Below, piece after piece: positions 12,376-21,817 of a stretch of DNA of 64,000 nucleotides (positions are counted from its first letter, which is position 1; the number at the start of each line of letters is the position of its first letter). The notes under the pieces were generated by a model. The model did no database searches, was not told where the DNA came from, and worked only from the letters and a program-made list of their open reading frames with translations. The stretch comes from Daucus carota subsp. sativus (lineage: Eukaryota; Streptophyta; Magnoliopsida; Apiales; Apiaceae), in NCBI RefSeq assembly GCF_001625215.2, contig NC_030384.2, forward strand, positions 28,880,527 to 28,944,526, written 5' to 3'. A program made the position numbers and the translations under genes.

Positions 12376-13440
12376 GCTAGCAGATCACTGATATGTTAAA
12401 TTTGGATCAAACACTTGTGGCTTTACGAGTTAAGACTGCGATGTAACAGTTGCACCCGTTGTCCTGTGTTTACCAAGTAAATGTACAAAAGCATACTACA
12501 TTACAAAGACAATGCTACAAATTCCAGGCCCTGTTTTGGTACTATTCTCAGAGAACTTTTGTACTTGTACTAGTATATTTAGTTGATTCATCTTTCTAGC
12601 AAGTGGAAGAAACTAAACAATCTTATGATGCAAAAGCCGGAAACATGCAGATGATTGTGTTCATTCACGTTGCAATAACAAGTCGTGGCTTGTTTAATAC
12701 GGTTGAGTTTCATGGAGACCACTATTAGAACACTATGTAAAACATGTTCCGCTTAGAGTAAATATATGGTGTTCGAGGTCTTCAATAATATAGTGGTCTC
12801 CATATAACTTTTCACCGTTTTATAATCAAATGATATGCCTCCCAACACGGTGCCTTATTCCAACTTTCAGGACTGAGTGCGCGAGAGTCGGCTGGTACAG
12901 CGATACTGCTAGCTGTTATATTCTTTAGTTTTGTGCATATTCTAATTTTTGGCGGAATCGTTTTTTATCACTATTGCAGAGAGAGATATAACTAATGGCG
13001 TTAAATTTAGCCACCGCTCTTGTTCTGTCGACGCGCTAGAAGGACAAATGGGGGCTATTCGCTGATATGAATTCGACGACACAGCCAAAACGATAACAAA
13101 TACTCGACATTGTTCCTAACAAAAATGTATTCCACTCTATGGACAAATCGGGTCTTACTAGTCTTTAAATTTTAACATTTAAGTAGCTGCGGACTTGAGG
13201 CCTGTTGGTAACCAACTCATCTAAAACCTTAAAACGTTAAACAACGGATCTTATATTATCCAACTGTGGTTGGTTGTAATCATAAACACTTATTACATCT
13301 GATAATATGATACTAATGAGAATCTTAAGCAGACAATTAGCTTGTCTAAACTCACTTCTTTATTGGTGGCAGATAGTTAAATTCTAACATATGTTAAACA
13401 GGAAGTCCTGAGTCAAACTTTGTTTCATAGCAGGCAGAAG
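12376..13440. other. intergenic; small inverted repeat at 12709-12815
   Basis: No gene seen. A short inverted repeat (atggagaccactat at about 12713, with its complement atagtggtctccat at about 12792) encloses roughly 60 bp and may be a very small MITE. The remainder is the likely upstream region of MIR390. Confidence 0.4.
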
Positions 13441-13455
13441 GCACCAGACAGCAGC

Positions 13456-13463
13456 TATAAATA
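13456..13463 (+). promoter_or_regulatory. TATA box of the MIR390 transcription unit
   Basis: A perfect TATAAATA lies about 100 bp before the miR390 hairpin. A pyrimidine-rich tract follows (cttccctctttaaattcc), where a Pol II start is expected about 30 bp downstream. Plant MIR genes are Pol II units with such boxes. Assignment rests on position. Confidence 0.6.
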
Positions 13464-13562
13464 GTGATCTCTTCCCTCTTTAAATTCCACTTCTTCATCC
13501 ACCATTTTGTCCTCCATTCTTTCATTTAACTTCTTTCGGTTTACAAAAAAATTCGATCAAAT

Positions 13563-13736
13563 GTATGGGAAAGTCTGGTAAGCTCAGGAGGGATAGCGCC
13601 ATGGAGACATGAAAGATTCTGAGTCTCTCTGTTTGTGCCTCTATGTACCTAATAAACACATAGATATGTTCTGTGAAAGATATATTGCAACGTTCTCTTG
13701 CGCTATCTATCCCGAGTTTCCTGGAATTTTTCATAC
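13563..13736 (+). ncRNA. MIR390: microRNA precursor miR390
   Basis: Bases 13580-13600 equal the conserved plant miR390, starting AAGCTCAGGAGG and ending AGCGCC. Bases 13701-13721 are the star strand (cgctatctatcccgagtttc then c), pairing with a 2-nt 3' overhang and only small mismatches. The arms extend outward (gtatg at 13563 with catac at 13732) and a loop of about 100 nt joins them, all normal for MIR390. miR390 is loaded into AGO7, binds TAS3 RNA at two sites, and starts tasiARF production that represses ARF3/ARF4. The gene sits between a TBL array and a DREB2-type gene. From memory this is also the setting of Arabidopsis MIR390a, beside TBL34 and DREB19. Confidence 0.95.
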
Positions 13737-15914
13737 TCTGTTGAAGTCCAGCAGATCCACATTCTGGTAAGTGTAAAATCAGCTTCTTCATCATTTATCT
13801 ACTTCATATTTTGCTAAACAATGTAACTTCTGCACTTACGGGGTACGTTAAATAGAGGTTTCACTCCAAATTTCATTCAAGTCCACTCTAGTTACAATTG
13901 GCTAGGATAACAGGATTCACAAACAATAACCAACAAGTCTAATTTCGCAAAATTTGTTACCCAAATGGCACCTCCAAGGTCCTCATCAGATGTCTCTAGA
14001 AAAACTAGTTAATAATCAGTGATAATTTTAAATGAATGAAATTAGGCAAGGATCATGATTGATTGAGAGGGATAGCTAATGGTACTATTATTACAGCTCA
14101 CGATTTTATTTTACTGTCCAAAAAAGCTAGTAAGATTACTACTCAGAGAATATACAAGGTGATCATTCCAAGGTACAAGACAATGGGGAGAAGATCAGAA
14201 GGTAAACAGACAGGTATGTGTGTCCAAAAATGTAAAATCCAATGTTATATTATAAGTTATCAGTCTACAAATGCAATCTTCTTTCTATGATTGTTATGTG
14301 GATTTACTTGTGAATTGACTAAAAGGTACAGCCATTGAGAGATGCCTTTTGTTTTTGGTATATGGAGTATAGGCTTGGACTCTTTCTTAGTTATCTTGAA
14401 ATCTGAATCAGTAAAGGAGTGGAAGTACAATTAGGGAATCTCTGTTAGATTTTTATAGGATAATAGCTCCTTAAGACTGAATCAGTGAGGATTGATTGTG
14501 TACAAGGTAACGGCTTTTTTGTACAGATGTATCGTATTCCATGAGGGCATTGTAAACTATGTTTTGACAAACGAATGGGACACTTGATTGAGGATTTCCT
14601 AGGAAACAAGTGAATCCTAAACTTCCTTCATCGGAACATGTCAATGTCTTGTATGTTATAATTTCAGTTTCTGTTATGAGAATGTTGACATCTTCTTAGG
14701 CCGAATGAAGTGCAGGCCGTCTCATTGTTTACCACTCATTCAGGTCATCATTCTGTTTCCTGTTCTGATTTCGGTTACTCTGTAACTCCATCCAAAATGT
14801 AAAAGTTTGCTTTCTATAATTACAGAGTCTAGATGATTATAGTTCTGTAAATTAGATTGCCTCATAGCAATTTTAATTAGTTGAAACAAAAGTAAGCTTA
14901 GAAAGTGGCTGATTAAGGTTAAAGGACTGAGCATATGTTCATCGACATCAAAAGTTGGTGAGAATTGGTAAAAGTTTCAAACAGCAGTACATGAATGTAA
15001 ACTTATATGCAGTGATCACATTAACTTCAGGATGTAAGTCGGCTACTCCTTAACCATCGCTAGACTAAGATCAACATTTTCTACTTCTCTCAAATCAGAA
15101 TGGCATGCACAAAATTCCATCTTAAGCTCTTAAATTATGAGGGTCACCTATACTGACCCTGCCAGTTTCCTTTGTTTTCTGGTAAAGAGGAGATAGCCTT
15201 CTGCAAATCTTCACAATTTGATAGTCCAGTATTTTTGTTTTATTTTGTTTGGATATCACTTAGTCATTGACATACAACATTGTCAGAGGCGCTATTTTCA
15301 GATATACATTGTCTAAAAGCTCTTTTAAGCCATTATAGTCCAGGTTATGTTAATCATCCCAGAGCTCTAAAGGCCTAGAATGAAAATTCCATTCTGTTAA
15401 TGTACCATTAAAAATATTCCATTCAGTATCTATCAATTGTTTTTTAGATACATTGAGGATTCAAATGCTGGTAATCTTCTGTCACTATCGAGATCCACAC
15501 TAAGTTATAATAACACTACAATGTAGTAGCTAGCACAAGGATTATTTTACAGACTGCAATATTATTGGCGTCGAGAATGGTTTCGACTAAGAACATGAGG
15601 TTTGAATATACCAGTACTTTAGCATTGTACAGAATGCTATGTTTTCAGCAGCAGTGGCATCGTGCAACAGAAATGTGGATTTTCAATAAAATCTCTGTAA
15701 AGCATTTAGTAAAGTAGACAAATTCATAGATAATAACAAATCCATAACTAAACTTCTGTTATATATGAATTGCCAGTACATGACTCTTTCAGTATACAAG
15801 TTAGATTAGTTTACAATCGGTTGTACATTGAACCAAAAGTATCCCACCCCAAAAATATTTGAACGAATTAAGCTGATGCTTCAATTAAAACTGAAAATTG
15901 CTGGGAATACGTGA
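13737..15914. other. intergenic, no gene recognised
   Basis: About 2.2 kb downstream of MIR390. I see only short, unconserved open frames, no splice-linked coding pattern, and no TAS3-like tasiARF core. It may include the 3' part of the pri-miR390 transcript. Confidence 0.5.
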
Positions 15915-16110
15915 TTATTCACTCCATAAACTAGCAATGTAAATCTCTGGGTCATCATCGGAACTACTGCAATATGGATATCCCAATGGCCTTTCAATAT
16001 ACTTCAGAGGATCATCATCATTCCAATCCAGATGACTCGGAGCAATATTACCATCTTGTTGCTCCTTGCATTCATTGGTACAATCTACGTTCTTAGGCTC
16101 CTTTACAAAA

Positions 16111-16657
16111 GAGTTTTATATCAAATTGGCCACCTATTTCATCAAAAAATCTCGCTTTATCCACCCAAAAATTTTCGAACTCATTTAAGTCACTATAAAC
16201 CAAATATATATCATTTTACCCACTTCATTATTCATACCATTTTACTTAATTATTTATAAAAAAATTAACCGTTTATTTTTTTACTACAAAACCACTTCGA
16301 GTACTTTCATAATAGTCCCTAGTATTTATTAAAATAATTTGGAAATTTCTAAAGCAACATAGCCATGTTGTTAAAAAAAATATATAGTTATAGATATAGT
16401 TATATGATCATCCTAGCTATGTTGCTTTAGAAATTCCCAAATTATTTTGATAAATACTAGGGACTATTATCAAAGTACTCGAAGTGGTTTTGTAGTAAAA
16501 AAATAAACGGTTGATTTTTTTATAAATGTTTAAGTAAAGAGCTATGAATAGTGATGATATATATTTTGTTTATAGTTGCTTACATTAGTCCGAAATTTTT
16601 TGGGTGGGTCACGTGAGATTTTTTGACGAAATGGGTGGCCAGTTTGATATAAAACCC
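16111..16657. mobile_element. 547-bp foldback MITE, Mutator-like
   Basis: The ends are GAGTTTTATATCAAATTGGC at the left and, complementary at the right, GGGTTTTATATCAAACTGGC. The two arms (about 270 bp each) pair almost along their whole length around a short AT centre at about 16375-16390, so the element is one long hairpin. It is flanked by an exact 10-bp target duplication, ctttacaaaa, at 16101-16110 and 16658-16667. Long inverted repeats with 9-10 bp duplications point to a Mutator-like MITE. It interrupts the tail of the DREB2-type gene. The coding sense runs in frame across one copy of the duplication, so the gene was whole here before insertion. Confidence 0.85.
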
Positions 16658-16934
16658 CTTTACAAAACCTGTATCCCCTGTTAGCAAATTTTGACTTTCA
16701 TCAGTTTCATTGGGACAAAGAACTTTCTCAGGCTCACATATATAATCATCATCCTCTGCCAGCAATATCCGACTCTCATCAGTTTCATCCGCACAAATAG
16801 GCTTCTTAAACTCCTTGTAATCTGGATCCCCATCCATCAGCAAATTATGAATTTCATTACTTCCGTCAGTAAAATTAAGCTTCTTAAAATCCTCTATATT
16901 ATCTGTGTCCCCTTCCAGCGAACCCTGACTTCCA

Positions 16935-17690
16935 TCAGCGCAAACAAGCTTCTTAAGCCAATGTATATACTCTGCATACCATGTCAGAAAACCCTGACAT
17001 TCATCAGTTTCATCACTACTAACAACATTCTTAACCTCACCAACACAATTACTGTCCCCCCTCAGCAAATTCTGACTTCCATCAGATACCTCCATCGTTC
17101 CATTGTGATCAGATACTCTCTCTTGGTACAAATCTCTACAATTCCAAAAATCCTCATTTGTAAAATCCTCCAAATCTTGACATCCATCAGCACCAACAAG
17201 GTTCCCAAGCCTCTGTATATACTCTGCATACCATGTCTGAAAACCCTGACATTCATCGGTTTCATCACTACTATCAACATTCTTAACCTCACTTACACAA
17301 CTACTGTCCCCCCTCAGCAAATTCTGACTTCCATCAGAGACCTCCATCGTTCCATTGTGATCAGACACCCTCTCTTGCTGCAAATCTCCACAATTCCCAA
17401 AATCCCAATTTGTAAAATCCTCGAAATCTTGACTTCCATAAGCACCAACAAGGTTCCTAGGCCCCTGTATATACTCTGCATACCATGTCAGAAAACCCTG
17501 ACATTCATCAGTTTCATCACTACTAACAACATTCTTAACCTCTCCTACATAATTAACGTCCCCCCCTCAGCAAATTCTGACTTCCATCAGATACCTTCAT
17601 CGTTCCATTGTGATCAGATAACCTCTCCTGCTGCAAATCTTCACAATTCTCAAAATCCCCATTTGTAAAATCCTCCGAATCTTGACTACC
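16935..17690 (-). repeat. 252-bp tandem repeat in the DREB2-type tail
   Basis: The word ctcagcaaattctgacttcc recurs at 17061, 17313 and 17566 (spacing 252 and 253), giving about three units of 84 residues with landmarks ERVSDHNGTMEVSDGSQNLL, SSDETDECQGF, TWYAEYI and EDFTN. The 253 spacing comes from one extra C in the run before 17566 and shifts the frame. Further N-terminal, a separate pair of about 50-residue repeats (VRFRDFRAG / MRFRGFRAG and VKGVE) lies at about 17740-18060. Confidence 0.85.
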
Positions 17691-18492
17691 ATCAAAATCT
17701 TGCATCAAAAACTTTCGTAAATAACCCACATCAAGATTCTTGGCATCCTCAACACCCTTCACATCTATCAAAATTTCTCCCCTCGAATCCTCCTCTCCAG
17801 CCCGAAAATCCCTAAACCTCACATCATCTTTTTCATCAAGCCCATCAACTTTTCCCTCCTTCACACATTCCTCATCACCACCATCCAAACCAAAATCAAG
17901 ATTTTTGGTACCCTCAGCCTCAACACCCTTCACATTCATCAAAACCTCTTCCCTCAAATCCTCCACACCAGCCCTAAAACCCCTAAACCTCATACAATCT
18001 TTCTCATTAATCCCATCAAATTTCTCCTCCTTAACACATCCATCTCCCTTTAAACCCTCATAAACCTCCCTAAAACCCCCCACATTACCCCCACTCCCCT
18101 GAAAACAATCCTGATCACCCTCCGGAAAATTAAGAACCGCAGAATTCCCATAAATGGACTTGGCAGCCTGATCATAAGCCCTTGCAGCATCAATATCATT
18201 GCTAGAAGTCCCCAACCAAAGCTTCTTAGGCACATAATCCTCTACCTCACTACACTTAGGTTCTCGAATCTCGGCTACTCATTTGCCGCAAAGCCTTTGC
18301 CTAACACCTCGAAATCGATGACTCAAATTTCTAGGCCCTCCCTTACCCTTCAAGCAGCCTTTCTTGCTAGTCCCTAATGACCACTTAATGTTCTTCTTAA
18401 TTTTTTTTCTTTAAATTCAATTTCTCCCACTTGAATTTTGTTTCTTGAAGAATATCAGCATTATCTTTTCTTCTCTATGATTTCTTAATCAT

Positions 18493-19641
18493 TTCCTATT
18501 AAGGTTTGAATTTTTGACATGTGCATGTATTTATAGGTGATAATGATGTTACTTGGGGACCAAGCAACGTTCGAATTTAAGTAACGTTTTTGGAAATTGG
18601 TAATAGTTGCTTGGTGGCGACGGACCTTCCCGAACGGGTTATATAATTTTTAAAAGTTTAAATTGGTATTAATGCTATTTTAATGAAATTAAAAGTGAAC
18701 TTTTTTTTTTTGAAAGCAAATTAAAAGTGAACTTAATTTTGTTTTGTAAATTGTTGTTTGAAGTTATTATTATCAAATTTATAAATTAGGTGTGAACAAG
18801 ACCTTCATAATTTTAGATAATCTGATATGTTTTGGATTCAGTCAAATCTATTTATGATTATAGTATATTTTAATACAACCGGTTCAGATCCGATTTGGTT
18901 TCAGTTTGACATAATTCGAATTAAATATTTGATCAGGATTGGGTCAATTTCAATTCAGATCAAATTTATATAAAAAACGGATATTTTTAGATTAAGATTA
19001 AATCAAATCTAATTCGAATCTTCTACATATTTTTCTTATCTAACTATATAGATAAAATTAATTTTTTTGAACTTAATATTGCAAGAATCCTAATTTATCA
19101 TAGTAATATAATAAAGGAGGTGAAGTATTTTTTATTGAAATAAAGCTTAAACTTAAAATTAAAACTAAGTAAACAATATAATTTCCAGTTTTCGCTGTAT
19201 AATTTCTAATCTCACCATCTACTGGAACCACCAGTCCAAATTTCTGTGGAACCAGCTGTAATTACCTTCCCACTAGCCACCACAAGTTGCTAAGAATACA
19301 AGGCTACATGACCAAACACCTCCACTTATTCATAAATTATTTAGTATTCGGATAATTTTATTTAAAATATTTTTTAGTTTGAATAATAGAACGTTACTGA
19401 AAGAAAAAATATAAGAGAAATAGGAGTTTTAACAAAAAATAGTTTTCTCACCTTCCAATAAAAAGGAAGACAAGCTTCAATATTAATGTTTACTACGATC
19501 AAAACAATCACAACCATTGATCTCCCCTCAATAATTAAACCTGAAGCTAACTAATTTTATTGTTCTTCAGATCCAATACAATAACTGAAATAGTGCATGC
19601 AATATTTTCTTAAATAAATATTGGTTCCGAAGTGTATTTAT
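18493..19641. other. intergenic, AT-rich
   Basis: Upstream of the DREB2-type pseudogene and downstream of the tautomerase gene. It contains gatccgatttggtttcagtt-type words near 18.89-19.02 kb, common in old hAT-like MITEs, but no ends I can define. No gene seen. Confidence 0.4.
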
Positions 19642-21235
19642 CTAGAGTTTGGAAACAATAATATCATCACCACTTGGTCGCATCAACGTAGTATCGAACA
19701 CTTTAAGGAAGAACCTTGCAGGGGGAATTGACAAATTTTGTTGCAGAATAGTGCCTAGAGTTGAAATGAGTTCCCTCTTGACTTTTCTTGTGATGCCTCC
19801 CATGGAAATCAACTCAGCATATGCAGCTGCCTCTTTGTTCCCTCCAAATGATATTCCCACCGATCCTTTTAGCAGCACCATTACAAGCTGCATCCATGTA
19901 ATTTAACCATGCAACAATTAATACATGTATGTGCCATCCTAATAAACCTAATTAGAGCATCCTCTTAATTTAAATATTTTCGACTAGCTTAAATTCAACT
20001 GTTAATTTTCTGGTCGAAAATGACTATTCCCGACCGTATACGATTCCGATCATACATGATTGAAATAAGTCATGTTCGACCAGAATTTGACGGTCGAAAA
20101 TGACCGTTTTTCCTGTAGTGCAGCTAGCTACAGAGTCATACTCATTTTTATATGTTTAACATTACCTTTTCATGGAGCATCTAGCACGGTCCTAGTAAGA
20201 TTACCCAAATATATAATAAACAATTCAAATTCTGAAAAATAAAGATTTTATATTGAATGACAAATTCAACAATAATTCTTATTTCAGTTCAATATTTTTA
20301 TTTTAATATTAAACTCAAAATCTATTAACAAAAAGATAATAAGAAAAGTGAGAAAGAGTGTGCAAAAGATGAGAAGTGAATATTTTTAGTGATTAAAGAT
20401 AGATGAGGAATAAGTTAGATCATTATCTATTTATCAGAAATGAAAAGTGGATCATTTATATTTAGGAAAAGATTAAAACTCCGCTAGATCGAATTGAATT
20501 TTCATAATTTATTTCTCAAAATTATAATTTAAAATATCGTATAGCTTAACTGTAGCTGATATTTTGGAGATGCTCCTTAGTCCTTCCTAATTTTATTTTT
20601 AATGACTAAATATTCAATTCAAATCTTTGGTACAATCTTTTAATATAGAATCCTCACTTTTCAGAAAAAGAAATCTTGTGAACCTCATCTCTGAATCTGC
20701 TCATCACTCATCAAGCATGCAGTTTTTTCTCTTTGGCTGTCATGTTCTAAACATATATCCCAAATCATATATTCCTAAAATATATGATACTATCACGTAC
20801 GGTCGATCCATCTCTGAAAAATTTTGGAGGGGCTGAAATTAATGTGAAAATTCGGTCAAATGTTGAGATTTTCTCGAAATCAATCGAAGCCCCGGTTCTA
20901 AATTTGCAAGTTCAACAAAAGCTTTCAAAAGATCATAAGTTGCACTCGATATCTTATAATCATAATTTATTGGTGTATTCGGCGGTAGCAAATAATTATA
21001 AATATAACAACAAATTCGATGTGATGTGAGATTGAAGTGTTACAATTCAGCAACAAAATACATAAAAAAAATATCCATTCTCGATTCAAAAATGGACTTT
21101 CGAGTTAAGCCAGAACACACGTACCTTTTCGGGTCTTCCGATGATACGAGCAACAGCTTTAGTCGCCTCGGAGAAGACAGAATCTGTATCAACTCCATCC
21201 AGCTTCAAGTTTGTAGATATATACAGGCAAGGCAT
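19642..21235 (-). CDS. MDL3: MIF/D-dopachrome tautomerase-like protein, peroxisomal
   Basis: Two exons: 21235-21125 (37 codons, MPCLYISTN to GRPEK, donor GTACGT) and 19887-19642 (81 codons and stop, after a gcag acceptor), giving 118 residues against about 112-115 for the family. Pro2, the catalytic base of MIF tautomerases, is kept. The core reads LVMVLLKGSV, FGGNKEAAAYAE and SMGGITRKVKREL. The protein ends VSKL, a canonical PTS1 peroxisome signal, as in Arabidopsis MDL3. The 1.24-kb intron holds a CACTA-type end. Plant MDL proteins have weak or no tautomerase activity and an unsettled role. The nearest relative in this window's order is PATL6 at 40 kb; in Arabidopsis MDL3 and PATL6 are neighbours (from memory). 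Confidence 0.88.
20000..20120. mobile_element. CACTA-type transposon end, fragment
   Basis: The fragment ends in tcctgtagtg at 20120, the complement of CACTACAGGA, the usual CACTA terminus, preceded by subterminal words gacggtcgaaaatgaccg and, inverted, ggtcgaaaatgac. No matching opposite end was found, so it is a relic inside the MDL3-like intron. Confidence 0.55.
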
Positions 21236-21598
21236 TATCAAAACTCTCTCTCTAATCTCTCCCTGGAAAAGAATATTGTGGACACTGAAGTTACAAAAGA
21301 ATGTTGCCTGGAGCTAATGATGTAGCGCACAAAGAGATATGGGTAATGGAGAAAATAAAAACGCACATTCTTGTCTGCTCAGTTGGTCCCCTATTTATAG
21401 CATTCGCCAAACCAAACGTCAACTTTGGTTTTATTTGAAAGCTGCTCTACCTAGCTAGAGTCTTCCGCTAATCCGCTTAATTGTGGGCGTCAAATTTGAT
21501 AATCAAGGTCTTTTTTTCTACAGTTTTTCTTCGTTTTTATTTCCATTTAGACGGTTTGGTTTTATAGCTAGCTCTTTTCCTGGTAATCATCTAAATTG

Positions 21599-21817
21599 TT
21601 ACTCCCTCCTTGTAATGGACGTATTTCTAGGCCGGCTCTAATAAAGTATAGTTGTAATATGTTTTGTTTAAATATTTTTTTTAAAATAAAATTTAAACAT
21701 CAAATTTTTATTTATATTAAGAAAATTCTAAAAAAATGTTGTGGAGCTCTACTTTAATGAAATATTAAAAAATGTGCTAAAAATCGGCATATAAAATTTA
21801 TTGGGACGGAGCAAGTA
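21599..21817. mobile_element. Stowaway-like MITE
   Basis: Starts tactccctccttgtaatgg and ends gggacggagcaagta, which is the inverted form of the Stowaway end CTCCCTCCGTCCC with a TA duplication. It is AT-rich and without coding. It lies upstream of the MDL3-like gene. Confidence 0.6.

Larger units (their letters stand above)
15915..18492 (-). pseudogene. DREB2-type AP2/ERF transcription factor, broken
   Basis: Read on the minus strand: MIKKS (from 18492), a DREB2-like N-terminal helix (ADILQETKFKWEKL), the signature SKKGCLKGKGGP, an AP2 domain at about 18320-18135 (FRGVRQR, VAEIREP, KLWLGTSSNDIDAARAYDQA, SIYGNSAVLNFPEG), then a long acidic tail with repeats, ending IYIASLWSE and TAA at 15915. 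DREB2 proteins bind DRE (A/GCCGAC) sites in drought and heat response. Damage: TAG at 18477-18475; a frame shift between KWEKL and the SKKGC segment; TGA at 18281-18279 replacing the Trp of the GKW core, with the upstream Trp also changed to Cys; an extra base in a C run near 17560; and a 547-bp MITE. Position next to MIR390 suggests a DREB19/DREB2E orthologue. Confidence 0.82.

Noticed and set aside
13737-15914. Search for a TAS3 locus beside MIR390
   Set aside because: No tasiARF core and no paired miR390 sites were found.
16691-17668. Long open frame of about 325 codons on the + strand
   Set aside because: It is the antisense of the repeated DREB2-type tail; its repeats mirror those of the minus strand and it has no family features.
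21026-21325. Open frame of 99 codons on the + strand
   Set aside because: It lies opposite exon 1 of the MDL3-like gene, whose minus-strand reading matches a known family.
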